The notes beneath the pieces were generated by a model. It saw nothing but the letters and a program-made list of their open reading frames with translations. It was not told the DNA's origin and searched no databases. A stretch of 17,004 bases of DNA from an uncultured Oscillospiraceae bacterium (GTDB lineage: Bacteria; Bacillota; Clostridia; Oscillospirales; Oscillospiraceae), in assembly GCA_958436045.1 (NCBI GenBank), contig CAUBIP010000035.1, positions 1 to 17,004 on the forward strand, in the 5' to 3' direction. Within the stretch, counting starts at the first letter, position 1. Each line of letters opens with the position of its first letter. The position numbers and the translations under genes are program-made. This document shows, in pieces, positions 6,523-12,728 of the stretch.

Positions 6523-8459
6523 GAGTCGCCAAGACAGCAGGCTTCTGCTTCGGCGTCCGCCGGGCAGTGGAGATGGTCGCCCGGGAGGCGGCGGCGGGCT
6601 CCGGCGCAGTGACGCTGGGGCCGATCATCCACAACCGCCATGTGGTCGAGGAATTCGCGGCCCAGGGCGTGCGCCCGGTCGAGACGCCTGGCGATGCGCC
6701 GGAGGGCGGCACGGTCATCATCCGCTCCCACGGTGTGGGCCGGGCGGTCTATGACGAGCTGGCGGCGCGGCACTGCCGGGTGCTGGATGCGACATGCCCG
6801 TTCGTCAAGCGCATCCATACCATCGTCGCTCAGGCAGAGCAGGCGGGGCGGCGGTCCATCATCATCGGCACGAGGACCCATCCGGAGGTCCTGGCGATTG
6901 CAGGCTGGTGCGACGATCCTTTGATCTTCGAATCGGCTGCGGAGCTGGAAAATTGGCTCTTTGCGGACCCGCAGCGGCGCAATTTGCCGCTTGTGATGGT
7001 TTGTCAGACCACTTCCACAAAATTTTTGTGGAATTCTTGCGCTAAAATCGTAAAAAAAGAGTGTACAAACTGCAAAATATTTGATACAATATGTGAAGCT
7101 ACTGAAAATCGGCAGAATGAGGCGGCATCCCTGGCCCGCGAGAGTCAGGCGATGATTGTGATCGGAGATAAGCAGAGTTCCAACACGAAGCGGCTTGCGC
7201 AGATTTGCGCAAAGTATTGCAGGCAGGTCTCCTTGATCGACAGCACGGACCAGCTGCAGAAGGCTGATTTTAAGGGCGTTCATGCTGTAAGCATCACGGC
7301 AGGCGCATCGACGCCGGCGTGGATAATAAAGGAGGTCAATAAGACGATGAGCGAAATTACTACTGTTGATACTGCAATGGAGGAGAGCTTCGAAGAACTT
7401 CTGGAGCAGTCTATCAAAACTTTAAATACAGGAGATAAGGTCACAGGGATTGTAACGGCGATCGGCGCGACGGAAGTGCAGATCGACCTGGGTACGAAGC
7501 ATGCCGGTTATATTCCTTATGACGAGGTCAGCGCTGACCCGACGGTCAAGCCTGAGGACATCCTGAAGGTCGGCGACGAGATCGAGGTCTTTGTCGTCCG
7601 CGTCAACGACGCTGAGGGTACGGTGCAGCTCTCCAAGAAGAAGCTGGACGGCCTGAAGGTCTGGGACGAGGTCGAAGCTGCCTGCGAGAACAAGGACGTT
7701 GTCGAAGGCACGATCACGGAAGAGAACAAGGGCGGCTTGGTCGCCAATGTCAACGGCATCCGCGTGTTCATCCCCGCTTCGCAGTCCGGCATCGCCAAGG
7801 GCGGTGACCTGTCCGCGCTGGTGAAGCAGACGGTCAAGATGAAGATCACGGAAGTCAACCGTGCCCGCCGCAGAGTGGTCGGCTCCATCCGTGCGGTCAA
7901 CGCGGAAGCCCGCAAGGCTGCCGTGGAGAAGATCTGGAGCGAGATCGAAGTCGGCAAGAAGTACCAGGGCGTTGTCAAGTCCCTGACTTCCTACGGCGCA
8001 TTTGTCGACATCGGTGGTGTCGACGGCATGGTCCATGTCTCTGAGCTGTCCTGGCGCCGGATCAAGAACCCGGCAGAGGTGGTCAAGGTCGGCGACGAGA
8101 TCGAAGTCTACGTCATCTCCTTCGACCCGGAGAAGCGGAAGATCAGCCTGGGCTACAAGACGGCCGAGATGAATCCGTGGAACCAGTTTATGGAAAAGTA
8201 CGCCGTGGGCGACGTTGTCCCGGTCAAGATCGTCAAGCTCATGACCTTCGGCGCATTTGCTGAGATCATCGACGGCGTGGACGGACTGATCCACATCTCC
8301 CAGATCGCGGACCGCCGTATCGGCAAGCCGGAGGACGTCCTGTCCGAGGGCCAGGAGGTCGACGCGAAGATCATCGACATCGACGCCGACAACAAGCGCA
8401 TCTCCCTGTCTATCCGCGCCCTGCTGTCTGACGACCGCGACGAGGAATACGACGACTAA
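6513..8459 (+). CDS. ispH/rpsA: Bifunctional IspH (HMBPP reductase) – ribosomal protein S1 fusion
   Basis: A 648-residue fusion. Residues 1-275 are IspH, the 4Fe-4S enzyme that reduces HMBPP to IPP and DMAPP as the last step of the MEP isoprenoid pathway. All three cluster cysteines are present (C12, C95, C194), as are H40, H73, H123, E125, T166 and the SSNT motif at 222-225. Residues 280-648 carry four S1 RNA-binding domains (about 305-377, 392-460, 480-548, 565-634) with an acidic tail (DDRDEEYDD); this part acts like ribosomal protein S1 in mRNA binding on the 30S subunit. There is no stop or frameshift between the halves. IspH-S1 fusions are known from Clostridia. The joint encodes IKEVNKTM, and M279 has its own strong ribosome site, so free S1 may also be made. 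Codons for residues 167-199 are unusually AT-rich for this genome. cmk overlaps the start by 10 nt. Confidence 0.97.
   Translation: MQVRVAKTAGFCFGVRRAVEMVAREAAAGSGAVTLGPIIHNRHVVEEFAAQGVRPVETPGDAPEGGTVIIRSHGVGRAVYDELAARHCRVLDATCPFVKRIHTIVAQAEQAGRRSIIIGTRTHPEVLAIAGWCDDPLIFESAAELENWLFADPQRRNLPLVMVCQTTSTKFLWNSCAKIVKKECTNCKIFDTICEATENRQNEAASLARESQAMIVIGDKQSSNTKRLAQICAKYCRQVSLIDSTDQLQKADFKGVHAVSITAGASTPAWIIKEVNKTMSEITTVDTAMEESFEELLEQSIKTLNTGDKVTGIVTAIGATEVQIDLGTKHAGYIPYDEVSADPTVKPEDILKVGDEIEVFVVRVNDAEGTVQLSKKKLDGLKVWDEVEAACENKDVVEGTITEENKGGLVANVNGIRVFIPASQSGIAKGGDLSALVKQTVKMKITEVNRARRRVVGSIRAVNAEARKAAVEKIWSEIEVGKKYQGVVKSLTSYGAFVDIGGVDGMVHVSELSWRRIKNPAEVVKVGDEIEVYVISFDPEKRKISLGYKTAEMNPWNQFMEKYAVGDVVPVKIVKLMTFGAFAEIIDGVDGLIHISQIADRRIGKPEDVLSEGQEVDAKIIDIDADNKRISLSIRALLSDDRDEEYDD
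7013..7033 (+). repeat. Perfect palindrome inside the IspH coding part
   Basis: TTCCACAAAA (7013-7022), one central T, then TTTTGTGGAA (7024-7033): a perfect 10-bp inverted repeat. It opens the AT-rich island within ispH. It could be an operator-like site or chance; as an RNA hairpin the loop would be tight. Confidence 0.55.
7062..7090 (+). promoter_or_regulatory. Candidate internal promoter upstream of the S1 part
   Basis: TGTACA (7062-7067) and TACAAT (7085-7090) are 17 bp apart, inside ispH, in a stretch that is 69 of 98 bases A/T (7013-7110) although the flanking DNA is strongly GC-rich. A transcript would start near 7097, about 250 nt before the internal S1 start. The -35 matches consensus at four of six positions only. 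Inferred. Confidence 0.35.
7328..7349 (+). promoter_or_regulatory. Internal Shine-Dalgarno and in-frame ATG at the fusion joint
   Basis: AAAGGAGGT (7328-7336) is followed after 10 nt by an in-frame ATG (7347-7349, residue M279 of the fusion). It would start a free S1 protein of 370 residues. Caution: the same bases encode the conserved Lys-Glu-Val at the end of IspH, so the match may be partly a by-product of protein sequence. Confidence 0.5.
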
Positions 8460-8480
8460 TTTTAGGCGCAGACGCGCGCA

Positions 8481-8507
8481 CAAAGCCGGGGCTCTGCCCC
8501 GGCTTTG
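8481..8507 (+). terminator. GC-rich hairpin after the IspH-S1 gene
   Basis: A perfect 12-bp stem, CAAAGCCGGGGC with GCCCCGGCTTTG, closes on TCT. It starts 22 nt after the stop codon of the fusion gene. Only a poor T-run follows (CGGTTCTT), so termination may be partial and some transcripts could continue into the Dabb gene. Confidence 0.65.
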
Positions 8508-8552
8508 CGGTTCTTGGGAATTGTTTGCATAGCGTTACGGAAGGGGAATACT

Positions 8553-8837
8553 ATGGTAAAGCACATTGTATTTTACACGCTGCGGGAGGATTGCGACAAG
8601 GCTGCGGCCATTGCGGAGATCCGGGCGGCGTTGGAGCCGCTGGCGGGGCAGATCCCGGGGCTTTCCTGCATGCAGATCCGCCCGGTTTGCAAGGGCGGGT
8701 ATGACTACGCCCTCTATTCGGAATTCGATTCCATGGAGGCTCTGGCAGCGTATCAGCAGGACCCGCGGCATCTGGCGGTCAAGCCCATCGTCCATGGGTA
8801 TATCACGGGCCGGGTCTCGGCGGATTTCACAGTGTAA
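8553..8837 (+). CDS. Dabb (stress-responsive alpha/beta barrel) domain protein
   Basis: A 94-residue single-domain protein of the Dabb family, small dimeric ferredoxin-like barrels; the family name comes from stress-induced plant proteins, and bacterial members are mostly of unknown role. Visible features: start VKHIVFYTLRE, the helix region ALEPLAGQIPGL, YDYALYSEFDSMEALAAYQQDPRH, and the C-terminal VKPIVHGYITGRVSADF, a typical end. The ATG at 8553 is preceded by GGAAGGGG (8539-8546); in-frame ATG 8505 lies just past the terminator hairpin and is rejected. The next gene follows after 19 nt, so the two are probably co-transcribed. No catalytic residues can be named. Confidence 0.9.
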   Translation: MVKHIVFYTLREDCDKAAAIAEIRAALEPLAGQIPGLSCMQIRPVCKGGYDYALYSEFDSMEALAAYQQDPRHLAVKPIVHGYITGRVSADFTV

Positions 8838-8856
8838 CGCGGAGGAGGCGCAGGCG

Positions 8857-9447
8857 ATGCACGTTTGGGGGCATTTTAAGACGATCACACGCCATCGGCA
8901 TATCGTCCGGCATCTTTGCTTTCAGGTCGGCCTGTACTGGCAGGGGCTGACGCACGACCTTTCCAAGTATTCCCCGGCGGAGTTTTGGGTCGGCGCCCGG
9001 TATTACACCGGCACCCGCAGCCCCAATGCCGTGGAGCGGCAGAAGCTGGGCTATTCCACGGCCTGGATGCATCACAAGGGCCGCAACAAGCACCACTATG
9101 AATACTGGACGGACCTGTACATTCCGGCGAAGGTCTATGGGCCGGTCCCAATGCCGCCCCGGTACCTGGCGGAGATGGTCATGGACCGGGTCGCTGCGTG
9201 CAAGGTCTATCTCGGCACGCAGTATCACGACGGCGCGGCGCTGGACTATTTCAACACTGCCCACGACACCACCCTGATGCACCCCGAGACAGGGGAAAAG
9301 CTGCGGTATATCCTGACCCTCCTAGCCCAGGCGGGGGAGCAGGCGATGCTGGCCTTTGTCCGGGCTTATGTGATCCCAGACCGGCCCTATCCGCCGCTTG
9401 TCGAAAAAACATCAATGGAAGCGAAAAAAGCGGAAAAATGTAGTTGA
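8857..9447 (+). CDS. DUF5662 family protein
   Basis: A 196-residue protein that I recognise as the DUF5662 family, common in gut Clostridia and of unknown function. It is rich in His and aromatic residues: WGHFKTITRHRHIVRHL near the start, LTHDLSKYSPAEFWVGARYY (about 31-50), YSTAWMHHKGRNKHHYEYW (about 66-84), MVMDRVAACKVYLG and MHPETGEKLRYIL. The HD and HH-x5-HH patterns resemble metal sites of HD-like hydrolases, but this is inference. Start at 8857 follows GGAGGAGG (8841-8848). The same frame is open far upstream through the Dabb gene, but that is a shadow. The TGA stop lies inside the -35 box of the 5S rRNA promoter. Confidence 0.85.
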   Translation: MHVWGHFKTITRHRHIVRHLCFQVGLYWQGLTHDLSKYSPAEFWVGARYYTGTRSPNAVERQKLGYSTAWMHHKGRNKHHYEYWTDLYIPAKVYGPVPMPPRYLAEMVMDRVAACKVYLGTQYHDGAALDYFNTAHDTTLMHPETGEKLRYILTLLAQAGEQAMLAFVRAYVIPDRPYPPLVEKTSMEAKKAEKCS

Positions 9448-9472
9448 CAACAGCAGATGGATGTAGTATACT
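9444..9472 (+). promoter_or_regulatory. Strong promoter of the 5S rRNA gene
   Basis: A perfect TTGACA (9444-9449) and TATACT (9467-9472) are separated by 17 bp, and the first base of the 5S helix is 7 nt downstream, where transcription would start. The TGA stop of the DUF5662 gene is inside the -35 box. Confidence 0.85.
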
Positions 9473-9478
9473 ACCATC

Positions 9479-9595
9479 TGTTGGTGTTGATTGGAGTGAG
9501 GGTCCACCTGTTCCCATCCCGAACACAGAAGTTAAGCTTACTTTCGCCGACGATAGTTGCCGGGCGACTGGCCGCAAAAATAGGTAACGCCAACA
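9479..9595 (+). rRNA. rrf: 5S ribosomal RNA
   Basis: The 117-nt segment contains the universal 5S core CCTGTTCCCATCCCGAACAC followed by AGAAGTTAAG. The ends pair as helix I: TGTTGGTGTT (9479-9488) with AACGCCAACA (9586-9595), ten pairs with one G-U. AAAAATAGGTAACGCC near the 3' end is typical of Clostridia. Ends are predicted from helix I and the promoter. No 16S, 23S or tRNA is within several kilobases on either side, so it is a solitary copy with its own promoter and terminator. Translations across it are meaningless. Confidence 0.93.
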
Positions 9596-9600
9596 CAATA

Positions 9601-9631
9601 ACCGGTCTGCCAAAAGGCGGGCCGGTTTTTT
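9601..9631 (+). terminator. Rho-independent terminator of the 5S gene
   Basis: ACCGGTCTGCC (9601-9611) pairs with GGCGGGCCGGT (9616-9626) through eleven pairs (two G-U) around an AAAA loop, followed by a run of six T (9626-9631). It begins 5 nt after the mature 5S end. Confidence 0.9.
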
Positions 9632-9956
9632 ACGCCTGTTCGCGTTGGCTCCGGCTCGGCGTGGACGGCCGATGGGCGTTCGGCCGGTTCCTGTTCGGCG
9701 GGGGACGCGAGCAAATCGGCAGCGCCGCAGGCGGAAAGGCTGCGGGCCAGGACAAGGCGCGACAGGCGTGCGGTTGTTGTTTCATTCGCAATGCGCCTTT
9801 CTGCTTCCTGCTTCTCTACATTGGCAGAGAACGCCATAAATTTTATCCTTTGTCAGCGTTGTGCAGCGGCTGGTGGAATCGGCGATGGCAAGGGGGGCAA
9901 AATCTCAGATTGTGTCCCTCACGTTTATGCAGCGGCGTCGCGTTTGTGTGCATGCG
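9632..9956. other. Gap with no convincing gene
   Basis: This 325-bp gap lies between the 5S terminator and the 3' end of the BrkB gene. A minus-strand frame (9837 down to 9538, 99 residues) runs through the terminator and into the 5S gene and lacks a good ribosome site, so I do not call it. A perfect 7-bp hairpin (CGGCCGA 9666-9672 with TCGGCCG 9680-9686) and a small palindrome AATCTCAGATT near 9901-9912 are present. I see no tRNA, promoter or terminator for the BrkB gene. It may be a decayed gene or a repeat that accompanies rRNA genes. Confidence 0.5.
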
Positions 9957-10775
9957 TCAAGCATTCTTTTTTGACACACGCACGTATCGATTTAAGGTTG
10001 CGCCGTAGAAGAAGATACACATACAGAAATAGAGCCAGAGCATGGTGAAGGCGACGATGGAGATGCTGCCGTAGATGGACGACGCGCCGAAGCGCTTTAC
10101 ATAGTGGGAGAACAGCCCGGAGAAGATGACCCAGCCGCAGCTGGCGGCAAGGCTCCCCGGCAGCACCTGGCGCAGTGTGCTGCGCTGGCAGGGAAAGACG
10201 AGATAGCTGGCGCTGAAGGCGACCAGCAGCAGGACCCCGGCGACGAACCAGCGGTAGTGCAGGAGCGTCGAGAGCAGCCGGTATATAAATGAGCCGGGGA
10301 GCAGGATCTTGCTTAAAAAGCTCTGGCTGACGGTATAGAGCATGACGGTGATGAGCAAAATCGCCAGCACGGCGGCGGTATAGAGCACGCACAGGGCCCG
10401 GACGAGCAGATACGGCCGGGTCTCCTGTACCCGCAGCGCCTGGTTCAGCCCCCGAACGAGACCGTAGACCCCCTTCGACGCCGACCAGAGGAGGAAGACC
10501 GTCGAAAGAGAGAGAATCCCGGCGGAGTTGGAGCGGGAGAGGTCGGATAAGATCGCCGTCACCAGCGGCTCCAGGGCGTCGGGCACGATGGGGGAGAGAA
10601 AATTCAGAATCCCATCCATGGAGACGGTGGTATACTGGGTCACCGAGAGCAGAAACAGCAGAGCGGGGAAGACGGAGAGAAACAGGAAGAAGGCTGCATT
10701 GGCGGCAAAGGCTGGAATTTGCGCGCCTGCAAGCTCCCGCTGCACAGCGCGGGCTATGGTTTTGAATCGGTTCAT
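9957..10775 (-). CDS. YihY/virulence factor BrkB family membrane protein
   Basis: A 272-residue integral membrane protein of the YihY/BrkB family (once misnamed ribonuclease BN). The true function is unknown; a transport role is often assumed. About six membrane segments are visible (near residues 26-48, 85-105, 127-150, 175-195, 207-225, 235-258). Family motifs are AANAAFFLFLSVFPAL at the first helix, LWSASKGVYGLVRGLN, and the C-terminal block YGSISIVAFTMLWLYF followed by GATLN. The start at 10775 has an AAAGGA site on the minus strand; upstream in-frame sequence belongs to the divergent trmK region and is rejected. It is transcribed divergently from the DUF1858 gene; no clear promoter was found for it, and no terminator was seen after the stop. 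Confidence 0.92.
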   Translation of the reverse strand: MNRFKTIARAVQRELAGAQIPAFAANAAFFLFLSVFPALLFLLSVTQYTTVSMDGILNFLSPIVPDALEPLVTAILSDLSRSNSAGILSLSTVFLLWSASKGVYGLVRGLNQALRVQETRPYLLVRALCVLYTAAVLAILLITVMLYTVSQSFLSKILLPGSFIYRLLSTLLHYRWFVAGVLLLVAFSASYLVFPCQRSTLRQVLPGSLAASCGWVIFSGLFSHYVKRFGASSIYGSISIVAFTMLWLYFCMCIFFYGATLNRYVRVSKKNA

Positions 10776-10819
10776 GGCATTCCTTTCCGGGTACAAAAGT
10801 GGGCGGCGCGTTTTTTTCG

Positions 10820-10848
10820 TTGATTTTTGCCGCCTGCTGGGATATAAT
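10820..10848 (+). promoter_or_regulatory. Sigma-A promoter of the DUF1858 gene
   Basis: TTGATT (10820-10825) and a perfect TATAAT (10843-10848) are spaced 17 bp apart, 26 bp before the start codon and just upstream of an AAGGAGG ribosome site. The short leader suggests simple, fairly strong expression. Confidence 0.8.
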
Positions 10849-10874
10849 AAAGAAAAAAGAAGGAGGTTGCTCGT

Positions 10875-11099
10875 ATGGCTGCTAAAATTGAAAAATCCAC
10901 CATTATTGGTGATGTTCTGGATATCGCACCGGAGACGGCGCCCCTGTTCCAGGCCATTGGGATGCATTGCCTGGGCTGCCCGTCCGCCCGCGGCGAGACG
11001 GTCGAAGAGGCCTGCATGGTCCACGGCGTCAACGCCGACGATTTCCTGAAGCAGGTCAACCATTTCCTGGAAGCGGTCGAGGCCGCTGCGCAGGAATAA
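10875..11099 (+). CDS. DUF1858 domain protein with CxxC motif
   Basis: A 74-residue protein of the DUF1858 / hybrid-cluster-protein-associated redox-disulphide type (TIGR03980-like). It has the expected start STIIGDVLDIAPETAPLFQAIGM and the motif H-C32-L-G-C35-P, then ARGETVEEACMVHG and DFLKQVNHFL. The CxxC pair suggests a redox or metal-binding role, but no activity is known and no hybrid cluster protein gene is nearby. The start is fixed by AAGGAGG at 10860-10866 and by the promoter. It is closed by its own hairpin terminator, so it is a one-gene transcript. Confidence 0.9.
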   Translation: MAAKIEKSTIIGDVLDIAPETAPLFQAIGMHCLGCPSARGETVEEACMVHGVNADDFLKQVNHFLEAVEAAAQE

Positions 11100-11119
11100 G
11101 CCGCGAGAAACGGAAACAC

Positions 11120-11157
11120 AAGCGCTCAGGCGGCCCGTGTGGCCGCCTGCTGCTTTT
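11120..11157 (+). terminator. Hairpin terminator after the DUF1858 gene
   Basis: CAGGCGGCC (11127-11135) pairs perfectly with GGCCGCCTG (11141-11149) around a 5-nt loop. An outer AAGC/GCTT extends it across a small internal loop, and TTTT follows. The T-run is short, so some read-through to trmK is possible. Confidence 0.7.
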
Positions 11158-11198
11158 ATGCGGCGTTTCGCGGGGAACGAGAAAGGGAGAAGAAAAAC

Positions 11199-11906
11199 GT
11201 GCAGGTACCGATTTCCGCGCGGCTTTTGTGCTGCGCTGAGATGATCGCCCCCGGGGCCCGGGTGGCGGATATTGGGACGGACCACGGCTATTTGCCGGTG
11301 TATTTACTGCGCGCGGGCCGGGCGGCCAGTGTCCTGGCGACAGATCTGCGCCGGATGCCGCTGGACAACGCCCGGAAAAACGCGGCGCGGTTTGGCCTGG
11401 CGGGGCGCATCGGCTTTGTCCAGTGCGACGGGCTGGCGGGGGTCTCGCCCCGGGCGGTCGATACCATCGTCTGCGCCGGGATGGGGAGCGACCTCATCTG
11501 CCGCATCATCGGCGACGCGCCCTGGCTGCGGGATGCGGGCTATACGCTGATCCTGCAGCCCCAGGGGACGGTCCATGATCTGCGCCGGTGGCTGCAGGCC
11601 AATGGCTTTGCCATCTGCCGGGAGACGCTGGTGCAGGACGGCGGGTTTCTATACCCCGTCATGGCCGTGCGCTTCGGCCCGGGGGATGCGGCGAGCCCCG
11701 GGGCGGATTATTGCTCCCGGGCGCTGTACGAGAGCGGCAGCCCGCTTTTGGGGGCGTATCTTGCCCGGCAGCGCCGGAATTTGGAAAAAAGCGTCGCCGG
11801 GCTCCAAAAGGCCCGGGCCGAGGCCGACCGGCAGAAGCTCGGCTATTTTGAAGCCGCGCTGGCGGAGATCACACAGATGGAGCAGGACAATGGCAACGGT
11901 ACATGA
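11199..11906 (+). CDS. trmK: tRNA (adenine-N1-22) methyltransferase TrmK
   Basis: TrmK transfers a methyl group from SAM to N1 of adenine 22 in certain tRNAs. The 235-residue protein has a Rossmann fold with the SAM motif VADIGTDHGYLPVYLL, an acidic ATDLRRMPLDNA, the motif VDTIVCAGMGSDLICRII, LILQPQGTVHDLRRWL, and a C-terminal coiled region (LEKSVAGLQKARAEADRQ) as in characterised TrmK proteins. I choose GTG 11199 because it follows AAGGGAG (11183-11189) at good spacing and opens exactly at VQVPISARL, the family start; an in-frame ATG at 11139 lies in the upstream terminator hairpin. The gene overlaps the Nif3 gene by 17 bp, a pair conserved in Firmicutes, often next to rpoD. Confidence 0.92.
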   Translation: MQVPISARLLCCAEMIAPGARVADIGTDHGYLPVYLLRAGRAASVLATDLRRMPLDNARKNAARFGLAGRIGFVQCDGLAGVSPRAVDTIVCAGMGSDLICRIIGDAPWLRDAGYTLILQPQGTVHDLRRWLQANGFAICRETLVQDGGFLYPVMAVRFGPGDAASPGADYCSRALYESGSPLLGAYLARQRRNLEKSVAGLQKARAEADRQKLGYFEAALAEITQMEQDNGNGT

Positions 11907-12660
11907 AATTTTGGATTTTCTTTTTTCCCTGGCGCCGGAGGCGGGGAAGGAGCCTTGGGACCATGTCGGCCTGATGGTCGGCGACCGGTCGCGGCCGGTG
12001 GAGACGGTCCTGGTGGCGCTGGACCCGTTTTATCCCGTCTGCCAGGAGGCGGCGGCGCGGGGGGCGCAGCTGCTGGTGACGCATCACCCGCTGTTCTTCG
12101 GCGGTACCCATGCCGTGACGGACGAGACGGAGGATGGCCGCAGCGCCATGCTGCTGCTGGAGCATGGCATGGCGCACATCGCCATGCATACGAATCTTGA
12201 TGCCGCCCACGGCGGCGTGAACGACTGCCTGGCCGCGCGGCTGGGGCTGCGGGAGGTCACGGGCCTTCTGGGGGAGCTACCCTGCCTAGGCCGCGTCGGG
12301 GTGATAGACACCTGTAGTTTACCCGATTTTCTGGCGGCTGTAAAGGAGAAACTTGGCTGCCCCGGCCTGCGCTACTGCGACGGCGGCAGGCCGGTGCGGC
12401 GGGTGGCCGTCGGCGGCGGGGCCTGCGGGGAATTTTTCCGCCAGGCGGCGGACGCCGGGTGCGATACCTTTCTCACCGGGGACGTGAAATATAACCAATT
12501 CCGAGACGCCCAATACCTGGGATTGAACCTCATCGACGCCGGGCATTTCTGGACAGAGAACCCGGTCTGTGACGCGCTTGCCGCGCAGCTGCGGCGCGCA
12601 TTCCCGGCGCTGCGGGTGATGCAGTCGGAAACGCACACGGATGTTACGAAATTTGCATGA
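11890..12660 (+). CDS. Nif3-like dinuclear metal centre protein
   Basis: A 256-residue member of the Nif3/DUF34 family (YqfO/YbgI-like), toroidal hexamers with a two-metal site; some members have GTP cyclohydrolase-like activity in vitro but the general role is unclear. The metal ligands are visible: H65-H66 in VTHHPLFF, H100 and D104 in MHTNLDAAHGGVND, and H219 with E223 in AGHFWTENP. Other motifs are EPWDHVGLMVGD at the start and DTFLTGDVKYNQF. It lacks the long PII-like insertion of some Bacillus homologues. The start at 11890 has GGAG at 11879-11882 and overlaps trmK; the frame is open further upstream but that part shadows trmK. Co-expressed with trmK by overlap. Confidence 0.93.
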   Translation: MATVHEILDFLFSLAPEAGKEPWDHVGLMVGDRSRPVETVLVALDPFYPVCQEAAARGAQLLVTHHPLFFGGTHAVTDETEDGRSAMLLLEHGMAHIAMHTNLDAAHGGVNDCLAARLGLREVTGLLGELPCLGRVGVIDTCSLPDFLAAVKEKLGCPGLRYCDGGRPVRRVAVGGGACGEFFRQAADAGCDTFLTGDVKYNQFRDAQYLGLNLIDAGHFWTENPVCDALAAQLRRAFPALRVMQSETHTDVTKFA

Positions 12661-12667
12661 AAACGGG

Positions 12668-12696
12668 TTGATTTTATCCGGCGGTTTTGGTAAAAT
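12668..12696 (+). promoter_or_regulatory. Sigma-A promoter of yebC
   Basis: TTGATT (12668-12673) and TAAAAT (12691-12696) are 17 bp apart in the AT-rich gap between the Nif3 gene and yebC, about 33 bp before the yebC start. The -35 box begins only 8 bp after the Nif3 stop. Confidence 0.7.
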
Positions 12697-12728
12697 AAAT
12701 TGTATTTTCGAAGAAGGGCGGAATCCTT

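Noticed and set aside
6039..7283. Long minus-strand open frame (414 codons)
   Set aside because: Antisense to cmk and ispH, both complete and conserved on the plus strand; no motif or ribosome site.
7422..8483. Minus-strand open frame of 353 codons opposite S1
   Set aside because: The Asp/Leu/Val-rich translation is an antisense artefact of codon bias in the S1 domains.
9538..9837. Minus-strand 99-codon frame
   Set aside because: It overlaps the 5S gene and terminator and has only a poor ribosome site; kept as part of the gap entry.
9457..10008. Plus-strand open frame through 5S rRNA
   Set aside because: It translates the 5S gene and its terminator, and then the antisense of BrkB's end.
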